Of a stretch of 64,000 nucleotides of DNA, positions 49,104 to 58,700 are shown one piece after another. Source of the stretch: Sphingomonas flavalba (lineage in GTDB: Bacteria > Pseudomonadota > Alphaproteobacteria > Sphingomonadales > Sphingomonadaceae); NCBI RefSeq assembly GCF_004796535.1, contig NZ_SPHY01000003.1:1-64000 (forward strand). The letters are read 5' to 3'. Position numbers and translations under genes: made by a program. Under the pieces are notes generated by a model that searched no databases, was not told where the DNA came from, and was given only the letters and a program-made list of their open reading frames with translations. How positions within the stretch are numbered: the stretch's first letter is position 1; every line of letters begins with the position of its first letter.

Positions 49104-49919
49104 ATGAATAAATCGCTCATCATTTTCGGCATCGTCAACATAACCTCGGACAGTTTCTCCGATGGAGGCCGGTATCTGGCGCCAGACGCAGCCATTGCGC
49201 AGGCGCGTAAGCTGATGGCCGAGGGGGCAGATGTGATCGACCTCGGTCCGGCATCCAGCAATCCCGACGCCGCGCCTGTTTCGTCCGACACAGAAATCGC
49301 GCGTATCGCGCCGGTGCTGGACGCGCTCAAGGCAGATGGCATTCCCGTCTCGCTCGACAGTTATCAACCCGCGACGCAAGCCTATGCCTTGTCGCGTGGT
49401 GTGGCCTATCTCAATGATATTCGCGGTTTTCCAGACGCTGCGTTCTATCCGCAATTGGCGAAATCATCTGCCAAACTCGTCGTTATGCATTCGGTGCAAG
49501 ACGGGCAGGCAGATCGGCGCGAGGCACCCGCTGGCGACATCATGGATCACATTGCGGCGTTCTTTGACGCGCGCATCGCGGCGCTGACGGGTGCCGGTAT
49601 CAAACGCAACCGCCTTGTCCTTGATCCCGGCATGGGGTTTTTTCTGGGGGCTGCTCCCGAAACCTCGCTCTCGGTGCTGGCGCGGTTCGATGAATTGCGG
49701 CTGCGCTTCGATTTGCCGGTGCTTCTGTCTGTTTCGCGCAAATCCTTTCTGCGCGCGCTCACAGGCCGTGGTCCGGGGGATGTCGGGGCCGCGACACTCG
49801 CTGCAGAGCTTGCCGCCGCCGCAGGTGGAGCTGACTTCATCCGCACACACGAGCCGCGCCCCTTGCGCGACGGGCTGGCGGTATTGGCGGCGCTGAAAGA
49901 AACCGCAAGAATTCGTTAA
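49104..49919 (+). CDS. sul2: Sulfonamide-resistant dihydropteroate synthase Sul2
   Basis: A 271-residue dihydropteroate synthase starting MNKSLIIFGIVNITSDSFSD and ending AVLAALKETARIR, which I recognise as Sul2. It makes dihydropteroate from pABA and a pterin, and tolerates sulfonamides that block the chromosomal FolP. Motifs GIVNITSDSFSDGG and LDPGMGFFLG are the pterin- and pABA-site blocks. The leader, the truncated glmM and the ISCR2 end downstream are its standard mobile context. The protein looks complete, so a resistance phenotype is expected if it is expressed. Confidence 0.96.
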   Translation: MNKSLIIFGIVNITSDSFSDGGRYLAPDAAIAQARKLMAEGADVIDLGPASSNPDAAPVSSDTEIARIAPVLDALKADGIPVSLDSYQPATQAYALSRGVAYLNDIRGFPDAAFYPQLAKSSAKLVVMHSVQDGQADRREAPAGDIMDHIAAFFDARIAALTGAGIKRNRLVLDPGMGFFLGAAPETSLSVLARFDELRLRFDLPVLLSVSRKSFLRALTGRGPGDVGAATLAAELAAAAGGADFIRTHEPRPLRDGLAVLAALKETARIR

Positions 49920-50005
49920 CTGCACATTCGGGATATTTCTCTATATTCGCGGTTCAGCAGGCATGTCCCCTTTGAGGGCGACCCGACGACAGGATAATCG
50001 ACCTT

Positions 50006-50250
50006 ATGGTGCGCAAATATTTCGGCACAGACGGTATTCGTGGCAAAGCCAACGAAGGCGCGATGACGGCGGAAACCGCCTTGCGCGTCGGCATGGCGGC
50101 TGGCCGTGTCTTTCGTCGCGGTGACCACCGCCATCGTGTCGTGATCGGCAAGGATACGCGCCTGTCGGGCTATATGCTTGAACCCGCGCTCACAGCCGGT
50201 TTCACCTCGATGGGCATGGACGTATTCCTTTTTGGCCCGCTGCCGACAAC
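50006..50250 (+). pseudogene. glmM: Truncated phosphoglucosamine mutase (glmM remnant)
   Basis: The first about 82 residues of GlmM are intact: [20 protein letters not shown] through [11 protein letters not shown]. Homology then stops near base 50248-50250, where a family protein would continue toward the phospho-serine loop (ISASHN). The catalytic Ser, metal-binding and sugar-binding domains are lost. The open frame continues about 20 residues into foreign DNA before stopping at 50308. This is the truncated glmM normally linked to sul2. Confidence 0.9.
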
Positions 50251-50483
50251 GTATAGGAAGAATAAACGCCCTTTTCACCCAAGTCCAACAGCTTTGGACC
50301 GCAGTTGACTCTTTCGACACCCCTGCGATGCAACCCAATCCGGCTGACGGGGAGCCAGCAACGCTGAAAATTTACCCTCCTCTTTCCCACTAGCGGCTCC
50401 TTTTCCGACAACCAGCACGGCGGATCCCTGCCGCGGCGCTGTGAACGCAGCATTTTGATTGGTATCGTTGGCCTTCAGGCTCG
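50251..50483. other. ISCR2-type origin end adjoining glmM
   Basis: Between the glmM break and the transposase stop codon lies about 230 bp downstream of the transposase gene. In ISCR elements the replication-origin end (oriIS) is located there, and the abrupt loss of glmM homology at its edge fits an ISCR2 junction. The exact oriIS sequence was not compared with a reference. Confidence 0.5.
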
Positions 50484-50837
50484 TCAGTCAAACAGACCCA
50501 GGAGCAGCTCAGCCGGTGGCGCCCGGCTTTCGGGTAACGCCCTGGTCCCGCTGGTTTCGGCTTTGTGCTTCAGGTGATCAAGGATCTGCTTGATCACTAT
50601 AGGGTCTTCAATGCAGGCGATGACTTTCATGGCGCCGCCGCAGCCGCTGCAGGTCTCGATGTCGATATTGAAAACACGCTTGAGCCGTTGCGCCCATGTC
50701 ATCGACGCTCGCCGTTGTGCTGGTGTTGCCGGTTCATCAGCCACCCTGACCTTGTTGCCCCTGCCCCGTTTTGCCGGCGTGACCAACGCCCGGTGCCGAC
50801 TGTTGGGTGCGAACACCCCGTGGAAGCGGGATAGCGA
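50484..50837 (-). pseudogene. ISCR2/IS91-family transposase, C-terminal fragment
   Basis: The last about 118 residues read RFHGVFAPNSRHRALVTPAK, RASMTWAQRLKRVFNIDIET, CSGCGGAMKVIACIEDP and ESRAPPAELLLGLFD, the C-terminus of an IS91-type rolling-circle transposase as in ISCR2. Everything upstream of RFHG, including the HUH motif and both catalytic tyrosines, is missing. The open frame continues to 50951 through unrelated AT-rich DNA. The fragment cannot transpose on its own. Confidence 0.88.
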
Positions 50838-51047
50838 CTTGAGAGATAGTTTTAAAAATGTCCATAATTTCAAGCATCGGATCGCCATTTTCTCTTTATA
50901 TCTTAGATGATTGCGCGTCATTATAATATCAAACATATGTGGCAATTGCACTGCTTCGAGGCATTATTTATTACGCTCACCGTTTTTCCGGGCATGGCAA
51001 ATCCTGAATGTGATCATTTATGATATGGGTTGGTAGGAGGGGGCATT
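50838..51047 (+). promoter_or_regulatory. AT-rich leader upstream of the Gabija pair
   Basis: About 210 bp of markedly lower GC than the surroundings, directly after the broken ISCR2 transposase and before gajA. It contains several TATAAT-like words (e.g. CATTATAATATC near 50918-50929) and ends with a strong GGAGGGGG ribosome binding site 5 nt before the ATG at 51048. It is presumably the promoter of the defence pair. Confidence 0.5.
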
Positions 51048-52871
51048 ATGTATCTGTCGCGAATCAGGATTGAGAATTTCCGCAACTTCCGCGACCTTGA
51101 TGTCGCGCTTGGCGGTAACATTGTCATTGTCGGCGAAAACCGCGTCGGAAAGAGCAATCTGCTCTTTGGGCTGCGCCTGATCTTCGACCCCTCACTGCCC
51201 GATAGCAGCCGGCAGCTCGGTCTCGCCGACTTCTGGGATGGGCTGGAGGAGATCACCGCCGAGACGACCATCACCATCTCGGTGGAGATCAAGGATTTCG
51301 AGGAAGACCTCGATGTCCTGGCGGTGCTGACCGACTACCGCCTCGATGACGACCCGGAGACAGTCCGCCTTACCTATCAATTGCGTGCTCAGCCTGGCCT
51401 CGATCACGCCCCCGCTAGTGACGACGATTTCTCGTTCGTCTGCTTCGGCGGTGAGGATGAAGCTAAGCGCTTTGGCCATGATCTTCGGCGCCGCATCACG
51501 ATGGACCTTTTGCCGGCGCTTCGGGACGCCGAGGGGGACCTTGCCGCTTGGCGCCGGTCGCCACTTCGTCCTCTCGTAGAGGATGCGTTCATCGGCATCG
51601 ACAAGGAAGCGCTCAAAGAAATCGGAGACAAGATCGCGGAGGCAAGCGCTACGGCGATTGACTTCGACGAGGTGAAGGCGCTCGAAGCCAGCATCGCAGA
51701 GCTGTTTTTGGCAATGGCGGGATCGAAGCAGGATGTGCATCCATCACTTGGATTCAGCGCGACCGACGCCACGCGCATCAATCGTCAGATCCGGCTGCTG
51801 ATAGATGAGGGGCGGCGCGGCGTCGCCGACGCCAGCCTGGGTTCGGCAAATCTCATCTTTCTCACGCTCAAACTGCTCGATCTTCAGCGCTTGATCGCTG
51901 CCAACAAGCGCGACCAGTCATTGCTCGCGATCGAGGAGCCGGAGGCGCACCTCCATCCACACCTCCAGCGCTTGGTCTATAAGCATCTGTTTGAGACGAT
52001 CGTCGATGGCGAACACGGTGTCGATGACAACGATGACGGGGAGGCTGCCGGGCCGCTTTCGGTCATTTTGACCACCCACTCGCCGCATATCGCAAGCGTC
52101 GCACCGCTAGGGTCTCTCCTGCTTCTTCGGTCGCACTTGAACGAGGGAACGAGGGGATACTCGACCGCCGAAGCCGACTTCACCAAAGCCGACACCGAAG
52201 ATCTCGAACGATATCTCGATGTCACCCGCGCGGAGATGGTCTTCGCGCGCGGCGTCATCCTCGTCGAAGGTGACGCGGAGCGGTTTCTGATCCCGGCATT
52301 TGCCGAGGATATGGACATCTCCCTCGACGAGCATGGCGTGTCGGTCTGCTCGGTTGCCGGGACCAACTTCCAGCCCTATGTGAAGCTACTCTGCGCCTTG
52401 GGCATCCCATTCTCTATCATCACCGATTATGACGAAGTGGACGAGAAACCCCGCGCTTACAATCGGGCGCTCAAGCTCGTTCGTATCATCGACGAGGCCG
52501 CTGGCGGTGAGGATACCGATGCAGTGGTCAAAGCCATCAAGGACAAAAAGACTTGGGGCGAGACATTTGCCGAAATCCAGAAGTTTGGCATCTTCGTGAA
52601 CTGGAGCACACTCGAGACCGAGCTGTTCGAGGGAGACTATGCTCAGGAAATGATCGACACCCTCCGCGAGCATAACTTTAGCGCCGAGCGCAAGGCGATC
52701 CTCGACGGATGGGAAGCGAAGCCGAAGGCTTTCGACGCTGATGAACTGCTCAAGATGATCGAACAGATGGGCAAGGGCCGGTTCGCGCAAAGATTAGCGA
52801 CGCGCGCGCCTGGCAAGCTCGTGCCCGACTATATTGCGGATGCGATCAATCATGTCGTCGGTCTCGTTTAA
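51048..52871 (+). CDS. gajA: GajA-like OLD-family ATPase/TOPRIM endonuclease (Gabija)
   Basis: A 607-residue protein. The N-terminal ABC-type ATPase has Walker A GENRVGKSNLL (29-39), LGSANLIFLTLKLLD (264-278), Walker B LLAIEEPEAHLHPH (293-306) and the H-loop LTTHSPH. The C-terminal TOPRIM nuclease has ILVEGDAERFLIPAFAED (Glu about 407) and ITDYDEVD (Asp about 460). GajA is a sequence-specific nickase that is held off by normal nucleotide levels and is activated during phage infection. The ATG at 51048 is set by GGAGGGGG. It overlaps gajB by 20 bp, as expected for a coupled pair. Confidence 0.88.
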   Translation: MYLSRIRIENFRNFRDLDVALGGNIVIVGENRVGKSNLLFGLRLIFDPSLPDSSRQLGLADFWDGLEEITAETTITISVEIKDFEEDLDVLAVLTDYRLDDDPETVRLTYQLRAQPGLDHAPASDDDFSFVCFGGEDEAKRFGHDLRRRITMDLLPALRDAEGDLAAWRRSPLRPLVEDAFIGIDKEALKEIGDKIAEASATAIDFDEVKALEASIAELFLAMAGSKQDVHPSLGFSATDATRINRQIRLLIDEGRRGVADASLGSANLIFLTLKLLDLQRLIAANKRDQSLLAIEEPEAHLHPHLQRLVYKHLFETIVDGEHGVDDNDDGEAAGPLSVILTTHSPHIASVAPLGSLLLLRSHLNEGTRGYSTAEADFTKADTEDLERYLDVTRAEMVFARGVILVEGDAERFLIPAFAEDMDISLDEHGVSVCSVAGTNFQPYVKLLCALGIPFSIITDYDEVDEKPRAYNRALKLVRIIDEAAGGEDTDAVVKAIKDKKTWGETFAEIQKFGIFVNWSTLETELFEGDYAQEMIDTLREHNFSAERKAILDGWEAKPKAFDADELLKMIEQMGKGRFAQRLATRAPGKLVPDYIADAINHVVGLV

Positions 52872-54648
52872 CCGGGCTCTCTATCTCAAGGGGGCAGAAG
52901 ATCTGCGTCCCAACGAGAAGCAGTGGCAGGCCTATGAATCGACCGGGCATTGCGTACTGCTGGCTGGGCCAGGCAGCGGCAAGACCAAGACGCTGACGGT
53001 CAAACTCGCCAGAATGCTCAGCGAGGATGTGGACGAGCCACGCGGTATTGCCTGTATCACCTACAATAACGAATGTGCACGCGAGCTCGAAAGCCGCTTG
53101 GAAGCGCTCGGCATCGCACCGGGCGGACGCGTCTTTATCGGAACTGTTCACTCATTCTCACTCACACAAATTCTGCTGCCCTACGCCAGGGTGGCCGGGC
53201 TGGGCCTGCCTGACGAATTCACGGTGGCGACCCGGCAGCAGACTCGAGCTGCATTGGCTGCCGCTCATGCGAAAGTCATAGGTGGGCCGGAGAACCCGCA
53301 GAACTGGGACATTCGGGTCGGCCGTCATCGGCGCCGGTTCCTCAATCGCGAGCGGCCGGAGTGGAGAACGCTCGACCCGCAGCTCACCGAACTCGTCGAG
53401 GCGTATGAGGCCGAACTTCGCGCTCTCCGGCTGATAGATTTTGACGACATGCCGCTCCTCGCGGTGCGTGCCCTTGCTGCCAACAAGTGGCTTCGAACGG
53501 CGATGGTGGCGAAATATCCAATCCTAGCCGTAGACGAGTATCAGGACTTGGGCCGTGCGCTCCACGGTATGGTGATGGGCCTCTGCTTCAGCGCGGGCAT
53601 GCGGTTGTTAGCGGTCGGCGATGTCGACCAGTCGATCTATGGCTTTACCGGCGCAACGCCAGAGCTGCTGCGACGACTGTCCGAGCGCGATGACGTCGAG
53701 ACGGTGCGGCTAGGTCTCAACTATCGCTGCGGCTCGCGAATCGTCAGTGCGTCCGAATATGCGCTCGGAGAGAACCGAGGCTACAAGGCGCCAGACGGTG
53801 CCCATGAAGGAACGATCTATTTTCACCCCTGTACAGGGGGCTATGCCGGGCACGCACGATATCTCGTCGAGGAGCTGATCCCGGAGATCTGCGAGCGTCG
53901 GTCTGACATCAATCTCGGAGAGATCGCGGTGCTGTATCCTGCGGCATTCCTTGGCGATGAGGTTACCAATGCGGCTGCAGAACATGGCTATTCCGTGATA
54001 CGGACCGACGGCAACGCACTGTATCCGCGCGGCAGCAGGTTGATGCGATGGCTAGAGCAATGCGCAATGTGGTGCTGTGGGGGTTGGCGATCAGGGACGC
54101 CTCGGTTGTCTCGTGTGGTAAGCGAAGGCATCAGGCTGTTCCGCGAAACCATAACCGATGAGGATGAGCGGCTCACCTTCCAGCGCGACCTCACCGCAGC
54201 GTTATGGGATCGGCGGGACGAGACGCTCAGCCTCTCCGATTGGCTGGCAGCTCTGCGCGACGACATCATTCGACCCCGGGTCGATCTCACCCGATCACTC
54301 ACTGATGAATACGGGACACTAAACGACTTTCTCGCGCGTATCGGTCCAGCCGGCGATGTCGATGATTTTCCGTTAGGTGAGTTCGCGGGAATCGGGAGCG
54401 GCCTCGATCGTCTCAATCTGTCGACGCTGCACAGCGCCAAGGGGCGCGAATTCGATGTGGTGATCCTGTTCGGCGCGGAGGAAGGCCGATTGCCGCGTAG
54501 CAATGCCACGGAGAACGACGTCCGTGAGGCTCGACGCCTCTTCTATGTCGGCTTCACACGCGCGAGGCATGAGATCCATCTCGTGCATGGGCAGCACAAT
54601 CCGTCGCGCTTCGTGACAGAAGTCCAGGAGCGCCTCGAAGGTGAATGA
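52852..54648 (+). CDS. gajB: GajB-like UvrD/PcrA-family helicase (Gabija)
   Basis: A 598-residue SF1A helicase. Q-motif/Walker A are NEKQWQAYES and LLAGPGSGKTKTLT (about 36-49), motif Ia is CITYNNECARELESR, motif II is ILAVDEYQDLG, motif III is AVGDVDQSIYGFTGATP, motif IV is LGLNYRCGSRIV, motif V is LSTLHSAKGREFDVVIL and motif VI is VGFTRARHEIHLVHG. In Gabija, GajB senses DNA ends and hydrolyses nucleotides, unleashing GajA. It is longer than the founder GajB (about 494). Start ATG 52852 lies inside gajA; 52834 is an alternative. Confidence 0.87.
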   Translation: MSSVSFNRALYLKGAEDLRPNEKQWQAYESTGHCVLLAGPGSGKTKTLTVKLARMLSEDVDEPRGIACITYNNECARELESRLEALGIAPGGRVFIGTVHSFSLTQILLPYARVAGLGLPDEFTVATRQQTRAALAAAHAKVIGGPENPQNWDIRVGRHRRRFLNRERPEWRTLDPQLTELVEAYEAELRALRLIDFDDMPLLAVRALAANKWLRTAMVAKYPILAVDEYQDLGRALHGMVMGLCFSAGMRLLAVGDVDQSIYGFTGATPELLRRLSERDDVETVRLGLNYRCGSRIVSASEYALGENRGYKAPDGAHEGTIYFHPCTGGYAGHARYLVEELIPEICERRSDINLGEIAVLYPAAFLGDEVTNAAAEHGYSVIRTDGNALYPRGSRLMRWLEQCAMWCCGGWRSGTPRLSRVVSEGIRLFRETITDEDERLTFQRDLTAALWDRRDETLSLSDWLAALRDDIIRPRVDLTRSLTDEYGTLNDFLARIGPAGDVDDFPLGEFAGIGSGLDRLNLSTLHSAKGREFDVVILFGAEEGRLPRSNATENDVREARRLFYVGFTRARHEIHLVHGQHNPSRFVTEVQERLEGE

Positions 54649-54995
54649 GCTTGTCAGGCTGCTCAAGTACAGAAATGCTAGCCGACAAACTCCGAAGGAC
54701 CGGATTGATTGTAGGCGCGTTGCTGCCGAAGCCCGTTCAGCAAGTAGAGTGCAGCTTTCCCGGCGTAGTCGCCGAAACTTTCCAGTCCGTTTCCTACCCC
54801 ATTTCGGTCTTTTGCTCGTGCCTCAATTTAGAGAAATACACCCAAGCTATACCCCTCTTAAATATATGAGCGTCCCAGAGCTTTCGTCCGAAAGCTTGCT
54901 CACTGCTTCCCTTCAGTACCATCTGCAGCCCCCCTACTTCGGCTTATAATGTGGATTGATGTAGCGAGACTCCGGTGGTGGGCATGCTATGTTCC
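54649..54995. other. Convergent spacer between the Gabija pair and the HEPN gene
   Basis: About 350 bp of lower GC without a supported gene. Short open frames on the plus strand have no ribosome binding site or family motif. No clear intrinsic terminator was found. Confidence 0.4.
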
Positions 54996-55664
54996 TCATC
55001 GTGCGATCGTTGCAGTCGCGCCTTGAAGCCAACCGACCCACTGACCGAGAAATGTACGATAATCTTTCATCTTGACTTGAAGGAAGTGAAGGCCCTGGAC
55101 AGCCTGACTTTTCTGCTTTGTGCTGACAAAGCAGAACCTCGTCACTGGCGATCCTTCCGTTGTCTGGCCGTGGCTATCAAGGTACAGAACGCCCCCGTGA
55201 GCCAACCCGTTTCGCAGAATGCTACAGAATGTTTCCGTCGCTAGAGCGTCGGCGGCAGTCAGCGCGCTATCCGCAGAAAGGGCTTCTTGAATGTCCGCTG
55301 GTAGTCCTTGTTTGGAAAGGTCGGGTAACGCTGCACCCTTTGGTAAATAGTGATATCGCCACGCGCCTGCTGTGTAAAAAGTTGCCTTTGTGACGGAGGC
55401 TTGGCCAATATCCGCTTTCACAGTTTTTGCTAGCGAGGCATCAAGGATGGCGTCATTAAGATGACCGACGGCTCTGCCTTTCTGAGGCTTCCAGATCCTC
55501 TCGATGGGCAAGTTCACCATTGGCGTGGAGATCGCTAGCAGGAATGAAGCGTTCAGCGGGAGTGCCCGGCCATCAACCTTGTTGGAGACTGAAGGCCACA
55601 GTTGTTCGAGAAGCATATGGCATCTCCGTGGAACGTCGACGCTGAAATTTTGAGGATTGCCCAT
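54996..55664 (-). CDS. HEPN-motif protein of unknown function (possible RNase effector)
   Basis: A 222-residue soluble protein, MGNPQNFSVDVPRRCHMLLE onward. Near residue 151 it has SILRNGLAHGGVLYLD: R151-N-G-L-A-H156 is a good Rx4H HEPN motif with Asn next to Arg, the pattern of many metal-independent defence RNases. The LRNxLAHGxxxxD shape resembles the pEK499_p136-type HEPN family, judged by eye. It lies 102 bp after the helicase-nuclease gene on the same strand, at the end of the hsdM-hsdS-Abi-helicase run, and convergent with Gabija. The other 150 residues match nothing I recognise. Confidence 0.6.
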   Translation of the reverse strand: MGNPQNFSVDVPRRCHMLLEQLWPSVSNKVDGRALPLNASFLLAISTPMVNLPIERIWKPQKGRAVGHLNDAILDASLAKTVKADIGQASVTKATFYTAGAWRYHYLPKGAALPDLSKQGLPADIQEALSADSALTAADALATETFCSILRNGLAHGGVLYLDSHGQTTEGSPVTRFCFVSTKQKSQAVQGLHFLQVKMKDYRTFLGQWVGWLQGATATIAR

Positions 55665-55766
55665 ATCTACCCCTCCACACCCACAACCGTTCGCTACGAA
55701 TCCTACATTCCAATATAATCAAGGCATGGAACTGCCGGTACATTGGGATGGCATCACCCAAGGGAT

Positions 55767-58700
55767 TTATGGTCGCGCAATTCCCTTAATCAGGCGATTT
55801 GCCTCCGAACTAAGTTGGCTGCTTTCGGATGTTTCAATCAGACGACCTGGAAAATTCGACTCGTACCAACATTTCTTTTGATCACGATGTGCGGAATATC
55901 CTTCTTCGGACAGCATCCCCCAATGCTCCCAAAAATATTTCTCCCCAGCCACCCGAAGCGTGAAATCTGGCAGAAAGAAGCTACCATCTTCAGCATAGAG
56001 TGGCTCTTCATATGTGAATGGTATCCCTGCTTGATGGAGCAGATTTGCAATTATCACCTCCGATTTCGAGCGCACCATATCGCCGCTGAGCGCTTCATGA
56101 ATCTTGCCGCTTTCATACCAGCCGTTTCTAGCCAGCAGGCGCTCGTCAACTGTCCTGAAACGACCGAACAGCGATGACGACACGAGTACGCTCTGAGCAT
56201 TCTCTTTTCGCCGCGCGTCCAATAATGGTGAGAGATTGCCTTGGACGTACAGCCTGCAGTGGCCTTGAGCGCGTGTTAACGCGGTATAAAGAAGTTCCGC
56301 ACTGAGCGGTCGGCGAGACGCAGGCAGGACAACGAATGTCTGCTCGAATTCGCTTCCCTGAGACTTGTGGATTGAAATTGCGTAGGCGAGTTCAAGATTA
56401 TTCTCGACGCTCTCGGACGTTAATTTACCTTTCGTCGCTGTTGGGATTTCACGACCATAATTTACGCAAATCTTTTCTTTTCGCGCGAACTTCACCTGAA
56501 ATCGCTTCAGGCGCTTTTTGCTGTAGCCCGCGAACACCCTCTTAAGGTCCCCTCGGTCAAAGTTGTGAGGCTCGACATACCCAATTTCTCCATTGAAAAG
56601 CTCAACTTGTCGCGCTTTTCCGAGGGCAAAATCAAAGGCCCACAGTCCCCGCCGAGATGTCCTATTTTGAATCTGGATGACCTTGTCGTTCAGAGTGATG
56701 CCATCGACTGCGCCCACCCTATCGATTAGGTCATTTGTCAAAATAGACTGGAGTTCAGTATTCAGTGCCTCAACACCATGAAGTTCCCCACGGTGCGGAG
56801 TCAGGACTTGCAAGCGTTCCGGGCTGTTCTGAATAATTTCATTCCGCCATAATTTATAGATCGGCGCGTCCGCTTCATCCCGAGGCAGGACTGAAACCAG
56901 GTCTGACACCACGCTAGTCACTAGGTCATCGGCCGAGTTCCAATAGACAACATCCAAATCTTCGTCGATCTTTCCACCTTGGTGCACCTTCTGAAGGAGG
57001 TGCTCTGCCTCAGGCGTAGTTTGCTCGCTTTGTACGGCGGAATCGACCAGAAATAGCTCTGCCAGATCGAGGATGCCTTGACCTTTCCCGTCGAGCCTAT
57101 TTTCCATCTGACGCATATTGGTCTCAAGAACCGCGAGATTGTGCTTTTCGGACTCGCGCAACCATTCGATGATATCCGAGAAGACGCGCCCCCTGCCGAT
57201 CGGAGGAAGTTGATTGTGATCGCCAACGAGGATGAGACGCTTCACGTTTTGCCATTCGATTGACCGGAAGAATGTAGCGGCGAGCGCAAGATCAAGCATC
57301 GATGTTTCGTCGATGACAATCGTGCCTTCCAGGTCAGAGCGTTTCCCACCCCATCTCTTGAAAGTCAGGTTGTCATTGAGCCAGCCATTTGAAGCCAAGA
57401 AGGAGTGGATCGTCGACACGTCAACACCGGCTATCTTGTGACGTTCGAATACGGCGCGTACCCGGTCGGTTGCCTTGCCGGTCGGCGTCATCACATGGAT
57501 CGGCGCGCCAACTCCCTCGACCTGCCGGATGCCTTTGACTATCGCGCGGATGATCGTTGTCTTTCCGGTGCCCGCACGACCGGACACAACTGAAAGAGGC
57601 AACCTAAATATTTGAGCACATTGCTCTGCTTGTGCGGCCACCGCTTTCTGGTATTCCTCCCCGCCCTTCTTCGAAAGTCTCGATTCATCATCGGAGACAG
57701 CTCGCAGCCAAAACCCATCCGGGAGTGGACGGGACAGAGCGATAGCGGGCCGGTCGAAAAGTTCTGTGAGCGTCTTTTCGACCCTACGCTCATCCTGAAA
57801 TACTTGCTTCAGATAGAGGTAGAGGCGCTCATCTTGCTTTTTAAGCACCAAGGCTTTTTCGAGCGGATCTCGGTCAACTTCAAAGTATCGCAGGCTGAAA
57901 TTATGCCGTTTCCATTCCGGCATCCGGTCCATGCGGGCATTGATTTCCTTCAGAATGATATCTGCTGGGCGGAAGGTCTGGTTAGGCTCGCGCTGCAATT
58001 GCTCCACGGACAGCGACCGAAGCCTGCGAGGATCATCAAGGAGCATGTCGCATAGTACATCACCGCCGAGCTCAGGTGACGGGAAGACCCCGCGATCAAT
58101 CGTGCTCCACGGGATGATGTCTTCCGGCGCATCTCCGACAAAGCGTTCGCTTAGCATATACGGATCTTCGACGAGTTCCTTCAGGTCTTCCGGAAGTCCA
58201 TGGGCGGTACGCTTTTGGCCTACAATGCTTTCAAGCTGGTCGAGATAGAAGTCGACGCGCACGGCGACTGTTTTGAGAAACAAACGCGCGTCGTCTTCCA
58301 GCAATCGCCAAGAACGCGAGAGACGTTTTGCCACGAACCCTGTAAGTTCCAGTTCAGGGCAATCCTTGCCGCTGTCGAGAGCACCAAAGAAAAGCTCGTA
58401 GGCTTTCTTCTCCTCCCTTCTGTCGCAATACCATTTGGCATTGTTGATGCTGACCTCAGCATCGAGAAATTCCATCACCGTAAGCAGGCCAGGGTATAAG
58501 CCGCGCCGCTGCCAAAGCTTGCCAATTTGCGCCTGCACCCATTTTTCGCGAATGTCCCAATCTTCCTGGGCATCCCCGATCTCTTTGAGCCGGCCTATGG
58601 CATCGAGCAGCTGCTCCAGCATCCCGATCGCTGTATCGTCGGTGAGATGACGCGCACCGTACTTGCACGTGGCGGGATTTTCAGGTGCAACAAGAATCTT

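Larger units (their letters stand above)
47487..50951. mobile_element. Resistance module: IS1380 transposase, sul2, truncated glmM, truncated ISCR2
   Basis: An intact IS1380-type transposase gene, then sul2 with its usual leader, then a 3'-truncated glmM joined to the 3' end of an ISCR2/IS91-type transposase. sul2-glmM fragment-ISCR2 is a well-known mobile unit on resistance plasmids and islands. Its ends here are marked by the IS1380 copy on the left and by the break in the ISCR2 transposase near 50837 on the right. Confidence 0.8.

Noticed and set aside
54833-54869. Third copy of the coding tail (KYTQAIPLLNI stop)
   Set aside because: It resembles the tails at 43.7 and 47.0 kb only in AIPL and lacks the PG...N(F/Y)VY part; too weak to call.
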